Shown here in pieces: positions 53,092-62,098 of a stretch of DNA of 64,000 nt. Under the pieces are notes generated by a model. The model was given only the letters and a program-made list of their open reading frames with translations. It had not been told where the DNA came from and searched no databases. Positions within the stretch are counted from its first letter, which is position 1. Each line of letters begins with the position of its first letter. The translations under genes and the position numbers were made by a program. The DNA comes from Vicinamibacterales bacterium (lineage in GTDB: Bacteria > Acidobacteriota > Vicinamibacteria > Vicinamibacterales > 2-12-FULL-66-21). Location of the stretch: NCBI GenBank assembly GCA_036496585.1, contig DASXLB010000003.1, positions 1-64,000 on the forward strand, written 5' to 3'.

Positions 53092-53789
53092 CCTTCCTTT
53101 TCTTGACCATAGTAGGCGTCGGGCCCGTGCTTGCGGCCGTGATGCTTGTCGACGAGACACGGGTCGGGCCGGGGCGCGTCGGGATTGAGGGCGCGCACCT
53201 TCCACTCCAGCCGCGCGACGAACTCGAGCGCCTCGGCGCGCTCGATCGCCTCGAACGGATCTTTGCCCCAGGTGAACGGACCGTGATTGGCTACCAGCAC
53301 GGCCGGCATCGCGTCGGGCGACAGCTTCTGCTCCGTGAATGTTTCGACGATGACGCCGCCGGTGTTGATCTCGTAGTCGCGCTCGATCTCCGCCTCGCGC
53401 ATCGGGCGCGTCACCGGAATGTCGCCATAGAAATAGTCGGCGTGCGTGGTGCCCATGCAGCGGATCGGCAGGCGCGCCTGCGCGAAGACCGTCGCATACT
53501 CCGAGTGGGTGTGAACGATGCCGCCGATCGAGGGAAACGCCAGATACAGCGCCAGGTGCGTCGGGGTATCGGACGAGGGGCGCAGCTTGCCCGCGATGAC
53601 CTTGCCGCTCCCGAGCGACACGGCGACCATGTCCTTCGCGGTCAGACGCTCGTAGGGCACGCCGCTCGGCTTGATCATCATCACGCCGGCGCGGCGATCG
53701 ACCGCCGAGACGTTGCCGAACGTACCCAACACCAGTCCGGTTTCAGCGAGGCGCCGGTTGGCGCGGAAGACCACGTCACGCAGTTGCAA
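53052..53789 (-). CDS. araD: L-ribulose-5-phosphate 4-epimerase (class II aldolase family)
   Basis: Cytoplasmic enzyme of 245 residues that converts L-ribulose 5-phosphate to D-xylulose 5-phosphate. Class II aldolase motifs are present: GTFGNVSAVDR, IKPSGVPYE, the zinc ligands in HTHSEYA and the later ANHGPFTWG, and the AraD-typical DKHHGRKHGPDAYYGQ. AraD proteins normally end at this YYGQ. Here a 16-residue charged tail (EKEGKDAKDTKGRRAR) is added, encoded by the short repeat units at the gene end. It overlaps araB by 14 bp and the HAD gene by 4 bp. Confidence 0.95.
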   Translation of the reverse strand: MQLRDVVFRANRRLAETGLVLGTFGNVSAVDRRAGVMMIKPSGVPYERLTAKDMVAVSLGSGKVIAGKLRPSSDTPTHLALYLAFPSIGGIVHTHSEYATVFAQARLPIRCMGTTHADYFYGDIPVTRPMREAEIERDYEINTGGVIVETFTEQKLSPDAMPAVLVANHGPFTWGKDPFEAIERAEALEFVARLEWKVRALNPDAPRPDPCLVDKHHGRKHGPDAYYGQEKEGKDAKDTKGRRAR

Positions 53790-55500
53790 CGACCGTTTTC
53801 TCCTTGAGCGCGAGCAGACGCTTCATCAGCGAGCCCAGATCCGTTCGGGCGCCGGCGCCGCCGCCCACCTTCGCCGAGGCTTCGGCGGGCAAGCCAAACG
53901 CGTCGTGCAGCTCGCGATAGATCCCATACAACTCATCGTACACGACCCTGGCGTCGGGCCTCGGCTCGAAGCGCTTCGCCTTGATCGTCGTCATGCGATC
54001 CTGCGCGTCGGTCCATGAGTCGTAGCCCCCGGCCTTCGCGCCCGCGGTGACCGCCGCGGACACGGCTGAGCCGAGCGCCGGCGTCTGCGGCGAACCCGCG
54101 ATCAGCATCGGCTGGCCGATGACGTCGGCGTAGATCTGCATGAAGACGGCGTTCTTCTCGGCAATGCCGCCGCAGCACACGACGCGCTCAATCGGCACCC
54201 CGTATTCGCGCATGCGCTCGACGATGGCGCGGGCGCCGAACGCCGTCCCTTCGATCAGCGCGCGGTAGACCTCGGCGCGGGTGGTGTGCAGCGTCTGGCC
54301 GAGGATCAGCCCGGTCAGCCGAGTGTCGACGAGGATCGTACGGTTGCCGTTGTTCCAGTCGAGCGCGACGAGCCCCGACTCCCCCGGCTTCAGGGCAGCG
54401 GCCTCGGTGGACAGCGACACGTGGAGCGAGTCGTCTCCGTCGCAAATACCGTCGACCCACCAGTTGAGCAGGTCGCCGACGGCCGATTGCCCCGCTTCGA
54501 TGCCGTAGTAGCCGGGCATGATCGAGCCGTTGACGATGCCGCAGATGCCGGGGACGTCGGCCATCGGCGTGGACGCCGGCGCGATCGCGCAGTCGCAGGT
54601 GGAGGTGCCGATGATCTTGACGAGCGTGCCAGTGCGAATGCCGGACCCGACCGCGCCGTAGTGCGCGTCGAAGCCGCCCATCGCGATGGCGATGCCTTCG
54701 CGCAGCCTGAATTCGCGCGCCCAGTTCGCGCTCAGCGCGCCGGCCGGGGTGCCCGGCGGCAGCGCCCTGTCGTAGAGCCGGTCGCGCAACTCAGCGAGCT
54801 TCGGGTCGAGCCGCGTCAGGAACGCCTTCGGCGGCAGCCCTCCCCAGCCGTCAGAGTACATCGCCTTGTGGCCGGCGGCGCAGATGCATCGGACGATGGC
54901 GCGCGGATCGGTGACGCCGGCGAGGACGGCGGGGACGAAGTCGGCCAGCTCGACCCAGCTCGCCGCTGCGTCGAACACGTCCGGGGCCACCTTCAGGCAA
55001 TGCCAGATCTTCGACCACCACCACTCGGACGAGTAGGTGCCGCCGATCGGCGCGAGCAGTTCCGGATTGTAGGACCTGGCGATCTCGGTGAGAGCGACCG
55101 CCTCGGCCGCTGACGTGTGGTCCTTCCAGAGCCAGGCGTGTGCGGCGAGGTTCGTCTGCCACGCGGGATCGATCGCCAGCGGCCGAGCCTGAGCGTCGAT
55201 CGGAAGCGGCGTCGAGCCGGTCGTATCGACCCCGATGCCGATCACCTGGTCGCGGCTGAACGCGCCGGTGGCGGTCTCGGCCTCCGCAAGCGCCCCTGCG
55301 ACGGCCGCTCGCAGACCTTCGATGTAATCGGCCGGGTTCTGCCGCGCCAGGTGGGGCTGCTTCGGGTCGAGCAGCACGCCGTGATCGCCGCTCGGGTAAT
55401 CGAAGACGCGGGCGCCGGCCACGCTGCCGTCGGTGGTGTTGACGATGACGGCGCGGACGGAATTGGTGCCGTAGTCGATGCCGATGGTATAGGTGGCCAT
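53776..55500 (-). CDS. araB: Ribulokinase
   Basis: FGGY-family sugar kinase of 574 residues that phosphorylates L-ribulose with ATP. Features are the N-terminal IGIDYGTNSVRAVIV phosphate loop, GIGVDTTGSTP, the GGTYSSEWWWSKIWH segment characteristic of AraB, MGGFDAHYGAVGSGI, and CCGGIAEKN with the adenine-site region. Length and order match AraB. It lies 40 bp after the arabinofuranosidase gene and overlaps araD, so degradation and catabolism of arabinose are encoded on one transcript. No arabinose isomerase (araA) is in the window. Confidence 0.95.
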   Translation of the reverse strand: MATYTIGIDYGTNSVRAVIVNTTDGSVAGARVFDYPSGDHGVLLDPKQPHLARQNPADYIEGLRAAVAGALAEAETATGAFSRDQVIGIGVDTTGSTPLPIDAQARPLAIDPAWQTNLAAHAWLWKDHTSAAEAVALTEIARSYNPELLAPIGGTYSSEWWWSKIWHCLKVAPDVFDAAASWVELADFVPAVLAGVTDPRAIVRCICAAGHKAMYSDGWGGLPPKAFLTRLDPKLAELRDRLYDRALPPGTPAGALSANWAREFRLREGIAIAMGGFDAHYGAVGSGIRTGTLVKIIGTSTCDCAIAPASTPMADVPGICGIVNGSIMPGYYGIEAGQSAVGDLLNWWVDGICDGDDSLHVSLSTEAAALKPGESGLVALDWNNGNRTILVDTRLTGLILGQTLHTTRAEVYRALIEGTAFGARAIVERMREYGVPIERVVCCGGIAEKNAVFMQIYADVIGQPMLIAGSPQTPALGSAVSAAVTAGAKAGGYDSWTDAQDRMTTIKAKRFEPRPDARVVYDELYGIYRELHDAFGLPAEASAKVGGGAGARTDLGSLMKRLLALKEKTVVATA

Positions 55501-55540
55501 GGTGGTCTGAACAACAACGAGTGCAGTCTGACGGCGGATG

Positions 55541-57988
55541 CTAGCGACGCACCACGCGCACGCCGTACACCGTGGCGATGTCGCTGCCCCCGCTCGCCTG
55601 GAAGCGGACGGTCACCTTGGCCTTTCCCTGCGGAATCAGCGCCAGCGGGATCTCGTACTCGTGGTCGAAGAAGCGATCCTCGCTCGCAACCTCGAAGCGC
55701 TCCTGCGCGACGGCCTGGCCGTCGACGAGGATGTCGAAGGACCGCGGATGCCGGCTGTCGGCGTGATACGTCACAACCAGGACGTTCTGGTGGGCGCTCT
55801 CGACCGGCAGGTCATACGAGAACCATCCCCGGCCGCCGCGGCCGGCGCGCCCCTCGACGCGCGCAATCGGCGCGTTGTCCCCCTGCTGGTTGTAGGTGCG
55901 CTCCTGCGCGGCATCACCGGGCCGGACGTACGCGATCGTCGCGGCCTCGATCTGGTGCTGGCGATCGACGGCAGCGGATGCGTCAGCGGACTTTTTCGTC
56001 CAGTCTGACGGCGTATACAGATCGAAGTAGCCCATGTAGACGTGCCGGTGCAGGCGATAGAACGGCACGAGATCGATCTCGTGGGGTTTCCCGACGCCTT
56101 GCGTCCGGAACGAACCCGCCTTGTCGGCCGCCGGCTTGATCCAGTCGGCAGGTGTCGCGCTGGCGCTCACGATCACCGGGATGTCGATGTTGACGGGCGT
56201 CTGGCCGCCGCCGCGCCCGGTACGCGCCGGCTCGGGCCCGAGGTCGCCGGCGAGCACCAGCGGCCCCCACATGATCGCCGCGCGATGCGGATCGTTCGCC
56301 AGCCGCTCCAGGCGCAGCGCCTTCGGCATGTCCAGCGCGATCGTATCACCGGACTTCCAGGCGCGTGTCAGCTCGACGTACGAGCCGGGCGGCGTGATCG
56401 ACGAGGCGGCAACGGCCTGACCGTTGACCGTCACACCGAAGCCCTCGCCGGCCCACTGCGGACGCCGCATCGCAACGGTGAATGTCTTCGGCGACGCCAG
56501 CGTCAGCGTCATCTTCGCGTCGTCACCCTCGGGGAACGTCGTGTCCATCGCGACCCTGACGCCTTCGGCGCTCCACTCTGCCGTTGAAGGCGTGTAGACG
56601 TTCACCCACAGTTTCTGCGGCGCCGTGTAATACAGGCCGTAGCCATGCAGGGCGTGGTTCTCCATGCCGGTGCCGACGCAGCAAGTGAAACTGCCCTGAT
56701 TGGTCGCCGTCGGCAGCAGGTCCTGATACTCGCGCCGCACACCCTGCCCGACCGGCACCATGTAGCAGGTGCTGCCGTCGGTTGGATCGATCGATCCGAG
56801 CACGTGGTTGAACAGCGCCCGCTCCTGGAACGCCGCATACTCCTCGTCGGGCCTGAGTGCGAACAGCTCGCGCGTCAGCTTGAGCATGTTGTAGACGTTG
56901 CAGCTCTCCGCCGTCCGCCCTTCGACGATGTTGCTCAGATGGTCGGCCTCGCGGAAGTACTCGTCCTTGCCGTGGCCGCCGGTGGCGAAGGTGTGATGCT
57001 TGACGACGCGATCCCAGAAGAAAGCCGAGCCGAAGCCGTCGCTCAGGTCGCCTGTATAGATGAAGCGCGCCAGCGATCCGATGGCCTTGGGAATCGTCGC
57101 GTTGCCGTGCAGGCCGCTCAGATCGTCCTCGTGCTCCTTCCAGGGATCGACCACGGCCCGATACTCGAAGTGGTACGACAGATCGAGCCAGCGCCGATCG
57201 CCGGTGTCGGCATAGAGGTCGACGAGCACCTCGTTCATGCCGCCGAACTCGGTCCCCAGCATCTTCTGCGTCTGCTCGTCGTTCAGCTTCGACAGGATCT
57301 GCGCCGCCCATTCCGCGTACCTGGTCTCGATGTCGAGCGCTTTCTGGTTGCCGGTGTAGTGATAGGCATCGCGCAGCCCGGCGTAGGTCTTGTGCAGCGT
57401 GTACCACGGCGACCAGAGGCCGTTCAGATCGAACGAGGCCGACTTGATCGTGCCGGCGGCCAGGTCGTTGAACGCCTGCTCGCCGTTCATGATGGCTCCC
57501 AGATAGCCGTTCTGGTGCGCGTCCTGCACAACCTTCAATTCGTCGACGATGTAGTCGGCGCGCTGCTTGAAGCGGACGTCGCCGGTCGCCGCGTACATGT
57601 AACTGATCGCCGAGAGGTAGTGGCCGGCGATATGCCCGGTCAGCTGGCGCCCTTCCCCGTCCCAGCCGCCATACGGCTCGGCCTTCTTCGGCAATCCGGC
57701 GCGCGTGCGATAGAACGACAGCATCCGGTCGGGCTCGAGCGCCAGCAGGTACTGCGCGTCGAGTTCCTGCGCGCGCTTGAGCGGACCGCCGGTCAGCCGC
57801 ACCGCTTCGAGCGGCAACGGTTGCGCCGTTTCAGCGATCTTCGGGGTCGCACGCCTGGATTCAGATGTCTGCCGCACCGTTCGCTCCGCGCTCAGCCGAG
57901 GCGCCGCCAGCGCGGCCGTCACGCCAGCCGTCGCGCCGAGCACCGCGAGTTTCTGATATACCATTCGCCTGCCAAAGGAGATCCGCAT
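55541..57988 (-). CDS. Beta-L-arabinofuranosidase-type glycosidase (GH127/GH146, DUF1680)
   Basis: Exported enzyme of 815 residues with a signal peptide (about 1-34). The (alpha/alpha)6-barrel domain of the DUF1680 type contains the cysteine-zinc catalytic elements: TAESCNVYN (about residue 358) and FTCCVGTGMENH with Cys436-Cys437. C-terminal beta domains include a carbohydrate-binding-like region (about 690-815). The family uses a Cys nucleophile held by a zinc site to release L-arabinofuranose. ATG 57988 is chosen because a GATACT -10 ends 6 nt before it; the frame to 58006 would overlap that element. It heads the araB-araD-HAD operon. Confidence 0.88.
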   Translation of the reverse strand: MRISFGRRMVYQKLAVLGATAGVTAALAAPRLSAERTVRQTSESRRATPKIAETAQPLPLEAVRLTGGPLKRAQELDAQYLLALEPDRMLSFYRTRAGLPKKAEPYGGWDGEGRQLTGHIAGHYLSAISYMYAATGDVRFKQRADYIVDELKVVQDAHQNGYLGAIMNGEQAFNDLAAGTIKSASFDLNGLWSPWYTLHKTYAGLRDAYHYTGNQKALDIETRYAEWAAQILSKLNDEQTQKMLGTEFGGMNEVLVDLYADTGDRRWLDLSYHFEYRAVVDPWKEHEDDLSGLHGNATIPKAIGSLARFIYTGDLSDGFGSAFFWDRVVKHHTFATGGHGKDEYFREADHLSNIVEGRTAESCNVYNMLKLTRELFALRPDEEYAAFQERALFNHVLGSIDPTDGSTCYMVPVGQGVRREYQDLLPTATNQGSFTCCVGTGMENHALHGYGLYYTAPQKLWVNVYTPSTAEWSAEGVRVAMDTTFPEGDDAKMTLTLASPKTFTVAMRRPQWAGEGFGVTVNGQAVAASSITPPGSYVELTRAWKSGDTIALDMPKALRLERLANDPHRAAIMWGPLVLAGDLGPEPARTGRGGGQTPVNIDIPVIVSASATPADWIKPAADKAGSFRTQGVGKPHEIDLVPFYRLHRHVYMGYFDLYTPSDWTKKSADASAAVDRQHQIEAATIAYVRPGDAAQERTYNQQGDNAPIARVEGRAGRGGRGWFSYDLPVESAHQNVLVVTYHADSRHPRSFDILVDGQAVAQERFEVASEDRFFDHEYEIPLALIPQGKAKVTVRFQASGGSDIATVYGVRVVRR

Positions 57989-58139
57989 GAGCGGAGTATC
58001 GCGCATTGCACCCGTTTTTGTCCCGCTGTCTCTGACGACTGGGGCGGCGTCGGCTCAGGGCACCTGCAGGGGAAGGTCCTGCTGGTCGCCGCCGGACCAG
58101 CAGGCGCTCGAGCATCAGACGGCGCGGAGCACGCAATGA
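57987..58139 (+). CDS. Possible small secreted peptide gene coupled to the GH127 gene
   Basis: A 50-codon ORF runs through the 147-bp divergent gap between the two arabinofuranosidase genes. Its start ATG overlaps the minus-strand start codon (GCATGA). The product begins MSGVSRIAPVFVPLSLTTG and has AASAQG, like a signal peptide with a cleavage site, followed by a short tail with two Cys. The stop overlaps the GH127 start as ATGA, which would couple translation. No homology is recognised and no ribosome site is obvious, so it may be a leader peptide or chance. Confidence 0.3.
   Translation: MSGVSRIAPVFVPLSLTTGAASAQGTCRGRSCWSPPDQQALEHQTARSTQ
57995..58000 (-). promoter_or_regulatory. -10 element for a leaderless transcript (GATACT)
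   Basis: GATACT on the minus strand is followed by 6 nt and then ATG 57988, the same spacing as at 45488. Transcription would begin at the start codon. It would drive the arabinofuranosidase-araB-araD-HAD operon. No clear -35 is seen. Confidence 0.5.
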
Positions 58140-60661
58140 GAATCCTTCGGTACACGCTGGTAATCCTGACGGCGCTTCTGGTCGATTTCGCCGCGCAGAC
58201 GCATTTTGCGTCGCTCGCGACGCTGGCGAAGGATCGGCCCGATTATCCCGTCCAGCCGGTGCCGTTCACGGCGGTCAAGCTGGACGACGTGTTCTGGGCG
58301 CCGCGGATCGAGACGAACCGGAAGGTGACTATCCCGGCTGCGTTCCAGAAATGCGAGGAGAGCGGCCGCGTCAACAACTTCGAGCGCGCGGCACAGGCGC
58401 TGCGCGGTGAAGCGCACGACATGAAGGCGCCGGGCTATCCGTTCGACGACACCGATCTCTACAAAGTGATCGAAGGCGCGTCGTACGTGCTCAGCGTGCA
58501 GCCGGATCCGAAGCTCGACTCCTACGTCGACGGCCTGATCGCCAAGATCGCCGCGGCGCAGGAGCCCGACGGCTACATCTACACCACGCGCACGATCAAT
58601 CCGGAGAACCCGCACCGCTGGTCGGGGAAGCAACGTTGGGTGAACGAGCGCAACGACAGCCACGAGCTCTACGATCTCGGCCACCTCTTCGAGGCCGCCG
58701 CCGCGCATTACCAGGCGACGGGCAAGAAGAACTTCCTCGACGTGGCCACCAGGGCGGCCGACCTGCTGGTGAACACCTTCGGCCCTGGCAAGCGGACGAT
58801 CTGGCCGGGGCATCAGATCACCGAGATGGCGCTCGTGAAGCTGTACCGCGTCACGGGCCGCGAGGACTACCTGACCCTGGCAAGATTCCTGATCGACCAG
58901 CGCGGCCCCGACACCGTCCCGCCCGGCGAGACCATCAACCCCAGCGGACTCGAGTACAACCAGGCGCAGGCGCACGTCATCGATCAGAGCGAGCCGGTCG
59001 GCCACGCCGTCCGCGCCATGTACATGTATTCCGGCATGGCGGACGTGGCGGCGCTCGAGAACGACGCGAAGATCGAGGCGGCTGGCGATCGCATCTGGGA
59101 GAACCTCGTCAAGTCGAAGCTCTATCTCACGGGCGGCATCGGCGCCGCGGCCGGCCACGAGGGATTCGGCGATCCGTACGAGCTGCCGAACATGACGGCC
59201 TACAACGAAACGTGTGCCTCGGTCGGCATGGACTACTGGAACCACCGGCAGTTCCTGCTGCACGGCGACGCCAAGTACATCGACATCATGGAGCGGACGC
59301 TCTACAACGGGCTTATCTCGGGCGTCTCGCTGAAGGGGGACACCTTTTTCTATCCGAACCCGCTCGAGTCGAATGGCCAGCATGCGCGGCAGGAGTGGTT
59401 CGGGGTCGCCTGCTGCCCCGGCAACATCACCCGCTTCATGGCCTCGGTGCCCGGCTACATCTACGCGAAGAAAGCGGACACGCTCTACGTGAACCTGTAC
59501 GCCGGCGGCAGCGCCGACGTCGATCTCGCGGGTGGCAAGCTGAAGGTCGAACAGCACACCCGCTATCCGTGGGACGGTGCGGTGACGATCCGACTGACGC
59601 CAGACACCGCGCGCGCCTTCACCGTGGACGTCCGGATTCCCGGCTGGGCGCGCGAGCAGCCGGTCCCATCGGATCTCTATCGCTATGCGGACGCGGCGGC
59701 ACCGGCGCCGACGCTGTCGGTCAATGCCACGCCGGTCCCGCTCACGGTCGGCGCCGACGGCTACGCCGCGATCACGCGGACGTGGAACGCCGGCGACACG
59801 ATCGAGCTGAACCTCCCGATGCCCGTCCGGCGCATCGCCGCCCACGACAAGGTCGCGGCCGATCGCGATCGCGTCGCGCTGCAGCGCGGTCCGATCGTCT
59901 ATGCCGCCGAGTGGCCCGACAATCCCAACGGCAAGGTCAGGAACATCGTCCTGCCTGGCGCCAGCGCCCTGAAGGCGGCGTTTCGCGACGATCTCCTGAA
60001 CGGCGTCGACGTGATCACGGGACCGGCGTTCGGGCTCTCCTACGACGCAGCCGGAAAGGTGCGCAAGGTCCAGCAGCCGTTCGTCGCCATCCCCTACGCG
60101 ACCTGGGCAAACCGCGGCCGCGGCCAGATGGCCGTGTGGATTGCGACCGCCGACGCGGCGGCCAAGCCGACGCCTTACCCGACCGTGGCCACCACCTCGA
60201 CGCTGACGAATTCGCCGAGCACCAGACGCATCCAGAACATCATCGACGGCGAGACGCCGTCGGCTTCGAACGACTCGACGTCGTACTTCGACTGGTGGCC
60301 GCGCAACGGATGCCCGTCCGCTCCCCCCGCTCCTCCTGGAGACTCCGGAGGGCAGGCGCGTCCGTGCTCCACCGGGGAATGGATCGAGATGGCGTTCGCG
60401 AAGCCGTCCACGATCTCGGCAGCGCAGGTCTACTGGTTCGACGACACCGGGCGCGGCGGAGTGCGCGTGCCGCAGTCGTGGCGCCTCCTCTACCGGGAAG
60501 GGGACGAGTGGAAACCGGTCCACGCCTCAATGGAGTACGGCGTCGCCAGGGATCGCTTCAACAGCGTCCGCTTCGCGCCGGTGACGACCAGCGCGCTGCG
60601 CCTCGAGTTGACCATGCAGGCTGGCGTGTCAGCCGGCGTGCAGAAGTGGACGGTGAAGTGA
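58136..60661 (+). CDS. Beta-L-arabinofuranosidase (GH127, HypBA1-like)
   Basis: Exported enzyme of 841 residues with a signal peptide (about 1-20). The catalytic set of HypBA1 can be matched: acid/base E342 in HEGFG, zinc ligands E358 and C360 in YNETCAS, and the pair C426-C427 in VACCPGN that supplies the nucleophile. It would remove beta-L-arabinofuranose from plant glycoproteins or arabinan fragments. Beyond the family core, the last 170 residues form an extra beta-sandwich (IDGETPSASN...STGEWIEMAFAKPSTISAAQVYWFDD, read as a region), probably carbohydrate-binding. ATG 58136 has GGAG 6 nt upstream; the long open frame before it is antisense to the neighbouring gene. Confidence 0.92.
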   Translation: MRILRYTLVILTALLVDFAAQTHFASLATLAKDRPDYPVQPVPFTAVKLDDVFWAPRIETNRKVTIPAAFQKCEESGRVNNFERAAQALRGEAHDMKAPGYPFDDTDLYKVIEGASYVLSVQPDPKLDSYVDGLIAKIAAAQEPDGYIYTTRTINPENPHRWSGKQRWVNERNDSHELYDLGHLFEAAAAHYQATGKKNFLDVATRAADLLVNTFGPGKRTIWPGHQITEMALVKLYRVTGREDYLTLARFLIDQRGPDTVPPGETINPSGLEYNQAQAHVIDQSEPVGHAVRAMYMYSGMADVAALENDAKIEAAGDRIWENLVKSKLYLTGGIGAAAGHEGFGDPYELPNMTAYNETCASVGMDYWNHRQFLLHGDAKYIDIMERTLYNGLISGVSLKGDTFFYPNPLESNGQHARQEWFGVACCPGNITRFMASVPGYIYAKKADTLYVNLYAGGSADVDLAGGKLKVEQHTRYPWDGAVTIRLTPDTARAFTVDVRIPGWAREQPVPSDLYRYADAAAPAPTLSVNATPVPLTVGADGYAAITRTWNAGDTIELNLPMPVRRIAAHDKVAADRDRVALQRGPIVYAAEWPDNPNGKVRNIVLPGASALKAAFRDDLLNGVDVITGPAFGLSYDAAGKVRKVQQPFVAIPYATWANRGRGQMAVWIATADAAAKPTPYPTVATTSTLTNSPSTRRIQNIIDGETPSASNDSTSYFDWWPRNGCPSAPPAPPGDSGGQARPCSTGEWIEMAFAKPSTISAAQVYWFDDTGRGGVRVPQSWRLLYREGDEWKPVHASMEYGVARDRFNSVRFAPVTTSALRLELTMQAGVSAGVQKWTVK

Positions 60662-60777
60662 GCAGATCGGTGATCTGAAAATGCGATCGGCCTGTCGGGA
60701 TCGCGGCGCCTGGACGGCTTGGACCGTCGATCAAAGGTGATATCGTGGTTATGCCAGTCGTCCACTCGAGGTTGCCG

Positions 60778-61263
60778 ATGCACGTTCGTCTGACGCTCGC
60801 CCTTCTGCTCGCCGTCGTGCCGCTGGCCGCTGCGCCGCCCCGTCAGGCTCCCCAAGCTCAGGAACCGCAGCCCCAGGAGACGCTTCCCAAGGTGCCGAAC
60901 GACTCGCTTCGAGCGACGATCGAGGGCTGCCTGAAGGGGCGCGTCATCCGCGCCTACGACGTGCGCCAGCCCGATACGACCACAGGCATCCCGATCCACA
61001 GCAAGTCGTTTCGGGTCGAGGGCAAGAAGGACGTGATCGAGCTCGTGAAGAAGAACGACGGGATGCACGTGGAGATCGTCGGGATTATCAAGAAGTCGGC
61101 GCTGATCGAGCCGGGGATGAAATTCAAGGGCGGGCGGGTGGTCGTCGGCGGCGGAAGCAGCGCGGCGGGCATGAGCGGCAGTGCCCCGGATCCTGCCGAG
61201 AACGTGGTCGTCGTCGACGCCGAGAGGTTGACCCCGTTCGGCGACAGCTGCACCGGCAAGTAG
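60778..61263 (+). CDS. Small secreted protein of unknown function
   Basis: Protein of 161 residues with a signal peptide (about 1-19, ending LAAAP), a Pro/Gln-rich linker and a small basic domain. The domain contains SLRATIEGCLKGRVIRAYD, GIPIHSKSFRVEGKKDVIELVKKNDGMHVEIVGIIKKS and a Gly/Ser-rich segment before VVVVDAERLTPFGDSC. The pattern of short strands suggests an OB-like beta-barrel, with two Cys that could pair. I do not recognise a named family. ATG 60778 is preceded by GAGG; an in-frame ATG lies further upstream (60751) but would delay the signal peptide. It is transcribed alone. Confidence 0.65.
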   Translation: MHVRLTLALLLAVVPLAAAPPRQAPQAQEPQPQETLPKVPNDSLRATIEGCLKGRVIRAYDVRQPDTTTGIPIHSKSFRVEGKKDVIELVKKNDGMHVEIVGIIKKSALIEPGMKFKGGRVVVGGGSSAAGMSGSAPDPAENVVVVDAERLTPFGDSCTGK

Positions 61264-61268
61264 CCCGT

Positions 61269-61281
61269 CCCCGCGCCGGGG
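61269..61281. terminator. Short GC hairpin between convergent genes
   Basis: CCCCG/CGGGG with a 3-nt loop fills the 19-bp gap between the small secreted protein and the DUF4159 gene. There is no T-tract, so terminator function is uncertain. Confidence 0.3.
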
Positions 61282-61282
61282 C

Positions 61283-62071
61283 TCAATGGGTCATCGAGTA
61301 GATGATGTAGTTGACCCCGAGCTTGTACGCCTCGTTGGAGAGATCAATCGGCGCGAACCCCGTATCCGACCACTCCCAGTACTGCGAGACGTCGTTGTTG
61401 TAGTTGGCGATGATCTGGAGCGGCTTGTTCGGATTGTCGTGGTCGGACAGGCCGAAGAACATCGGCGTGCCGCGGTCGTAGGCCTGGTGGAACTGCAGCG
61501 TCTGGATGTCGAAGAACGAGTGAAAGATCGGATGCGTGAGCGGAATCTCGCGCAGGTGCTCGCCCGGCAGCACGCGCTGCATCGACTCGGTGAAGTTCTC
61601 CCAGTCGTATGGCCCACGGAAATCGTCGAAGATGATGAACCCGCCCTTCAGCAGGTACTGGCGCATCGCGATGACGTCCTTGTCGGAGAGCTCCATGAAC
61701 CCCGGTTCGGTCGCGTAGACCACGGGGTACTGGAACAGCGCCGGATCGCCGATGTTCACCACCCGCGTGCCGTCGACGTGCGGGTTCATGTCGGTGACCG
61801 CGTTCAGAATTCTGACGATGTTGTTCTCGGCTCTGGAGCCTTCGCGAATCGGCAGGTAGCCGTGCGCCCACGCCGGCAGGCCGCCGTAGTAGTAGCCGCC
61901 GGGGCCGGTGGTGAAGCTGAGCCGGGCGAAGACGTAGCGCCCGTCGTAGTTGGGGGCCGCATCGATGGGCACGTCGATCGGCGACATGTTCCAGCGGCGC
62001 TGTGCCGCCGCGGTCAGCGCGGACGCCGCCACCAGCACGGCGATCAGAAACGGTCGGACGAGGCGGCGCAT
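61283..62071 (-). CDS. Exported DUF4159 domain protein
   Basis: Protein of 262 residues with a signal peptide (about 1-23, ending AAAQ). DUF4159-type features are visible: FARLSFTTGPGG near the start, the PVVYATEPGFMELSD strand, the LLKGGFIIFDDFRGP segment and LREIPLTHPIFHSFFD, ending with a GVNYIIYSMTH tail. The fold resembles a glutamine-amidotransferase-like domain in which a receptor or enzyme partner is usual; the biochemical role is unknown. It lies 27 bp after the peptidase-like lipoprotein on the same strand and may share its transcript. Confidence 0.85.
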   Translation of the reverse strand: MRRLVRPFLIAVLVAASALTAAAQRRWNMSPIDVPIDAAPNYDGRYVFARLSFTTGPGGYYYGGLPAWAHGYLPIREGSRAENNIVRILNAVTDMNPHVDGTRVVNIGDPALFQYPVVYATEPGFMELSDKDVIAMRQYLLKGGFIIFDDFRGPYDWENFTESMQRVLPGEHLREIPLTHPIFHSFFDIQTLQFHQAYDRGTPMFFGLSDHDNPNKPLQIIANYNNDVSQYWEWSDTGFAPIDLSNEAYKLGVNYIIYSMTH

Positions 62072-62098
62072 GGAACCTCCGGCGCGAACACTGTAAGC

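Noticed and set aside
56645..58135. N-terminal extension of the GH127 gene
   Set aside because: Antisense to the other arabinofuranosidase; the signal peptide and ribosome site place the start at 58136.
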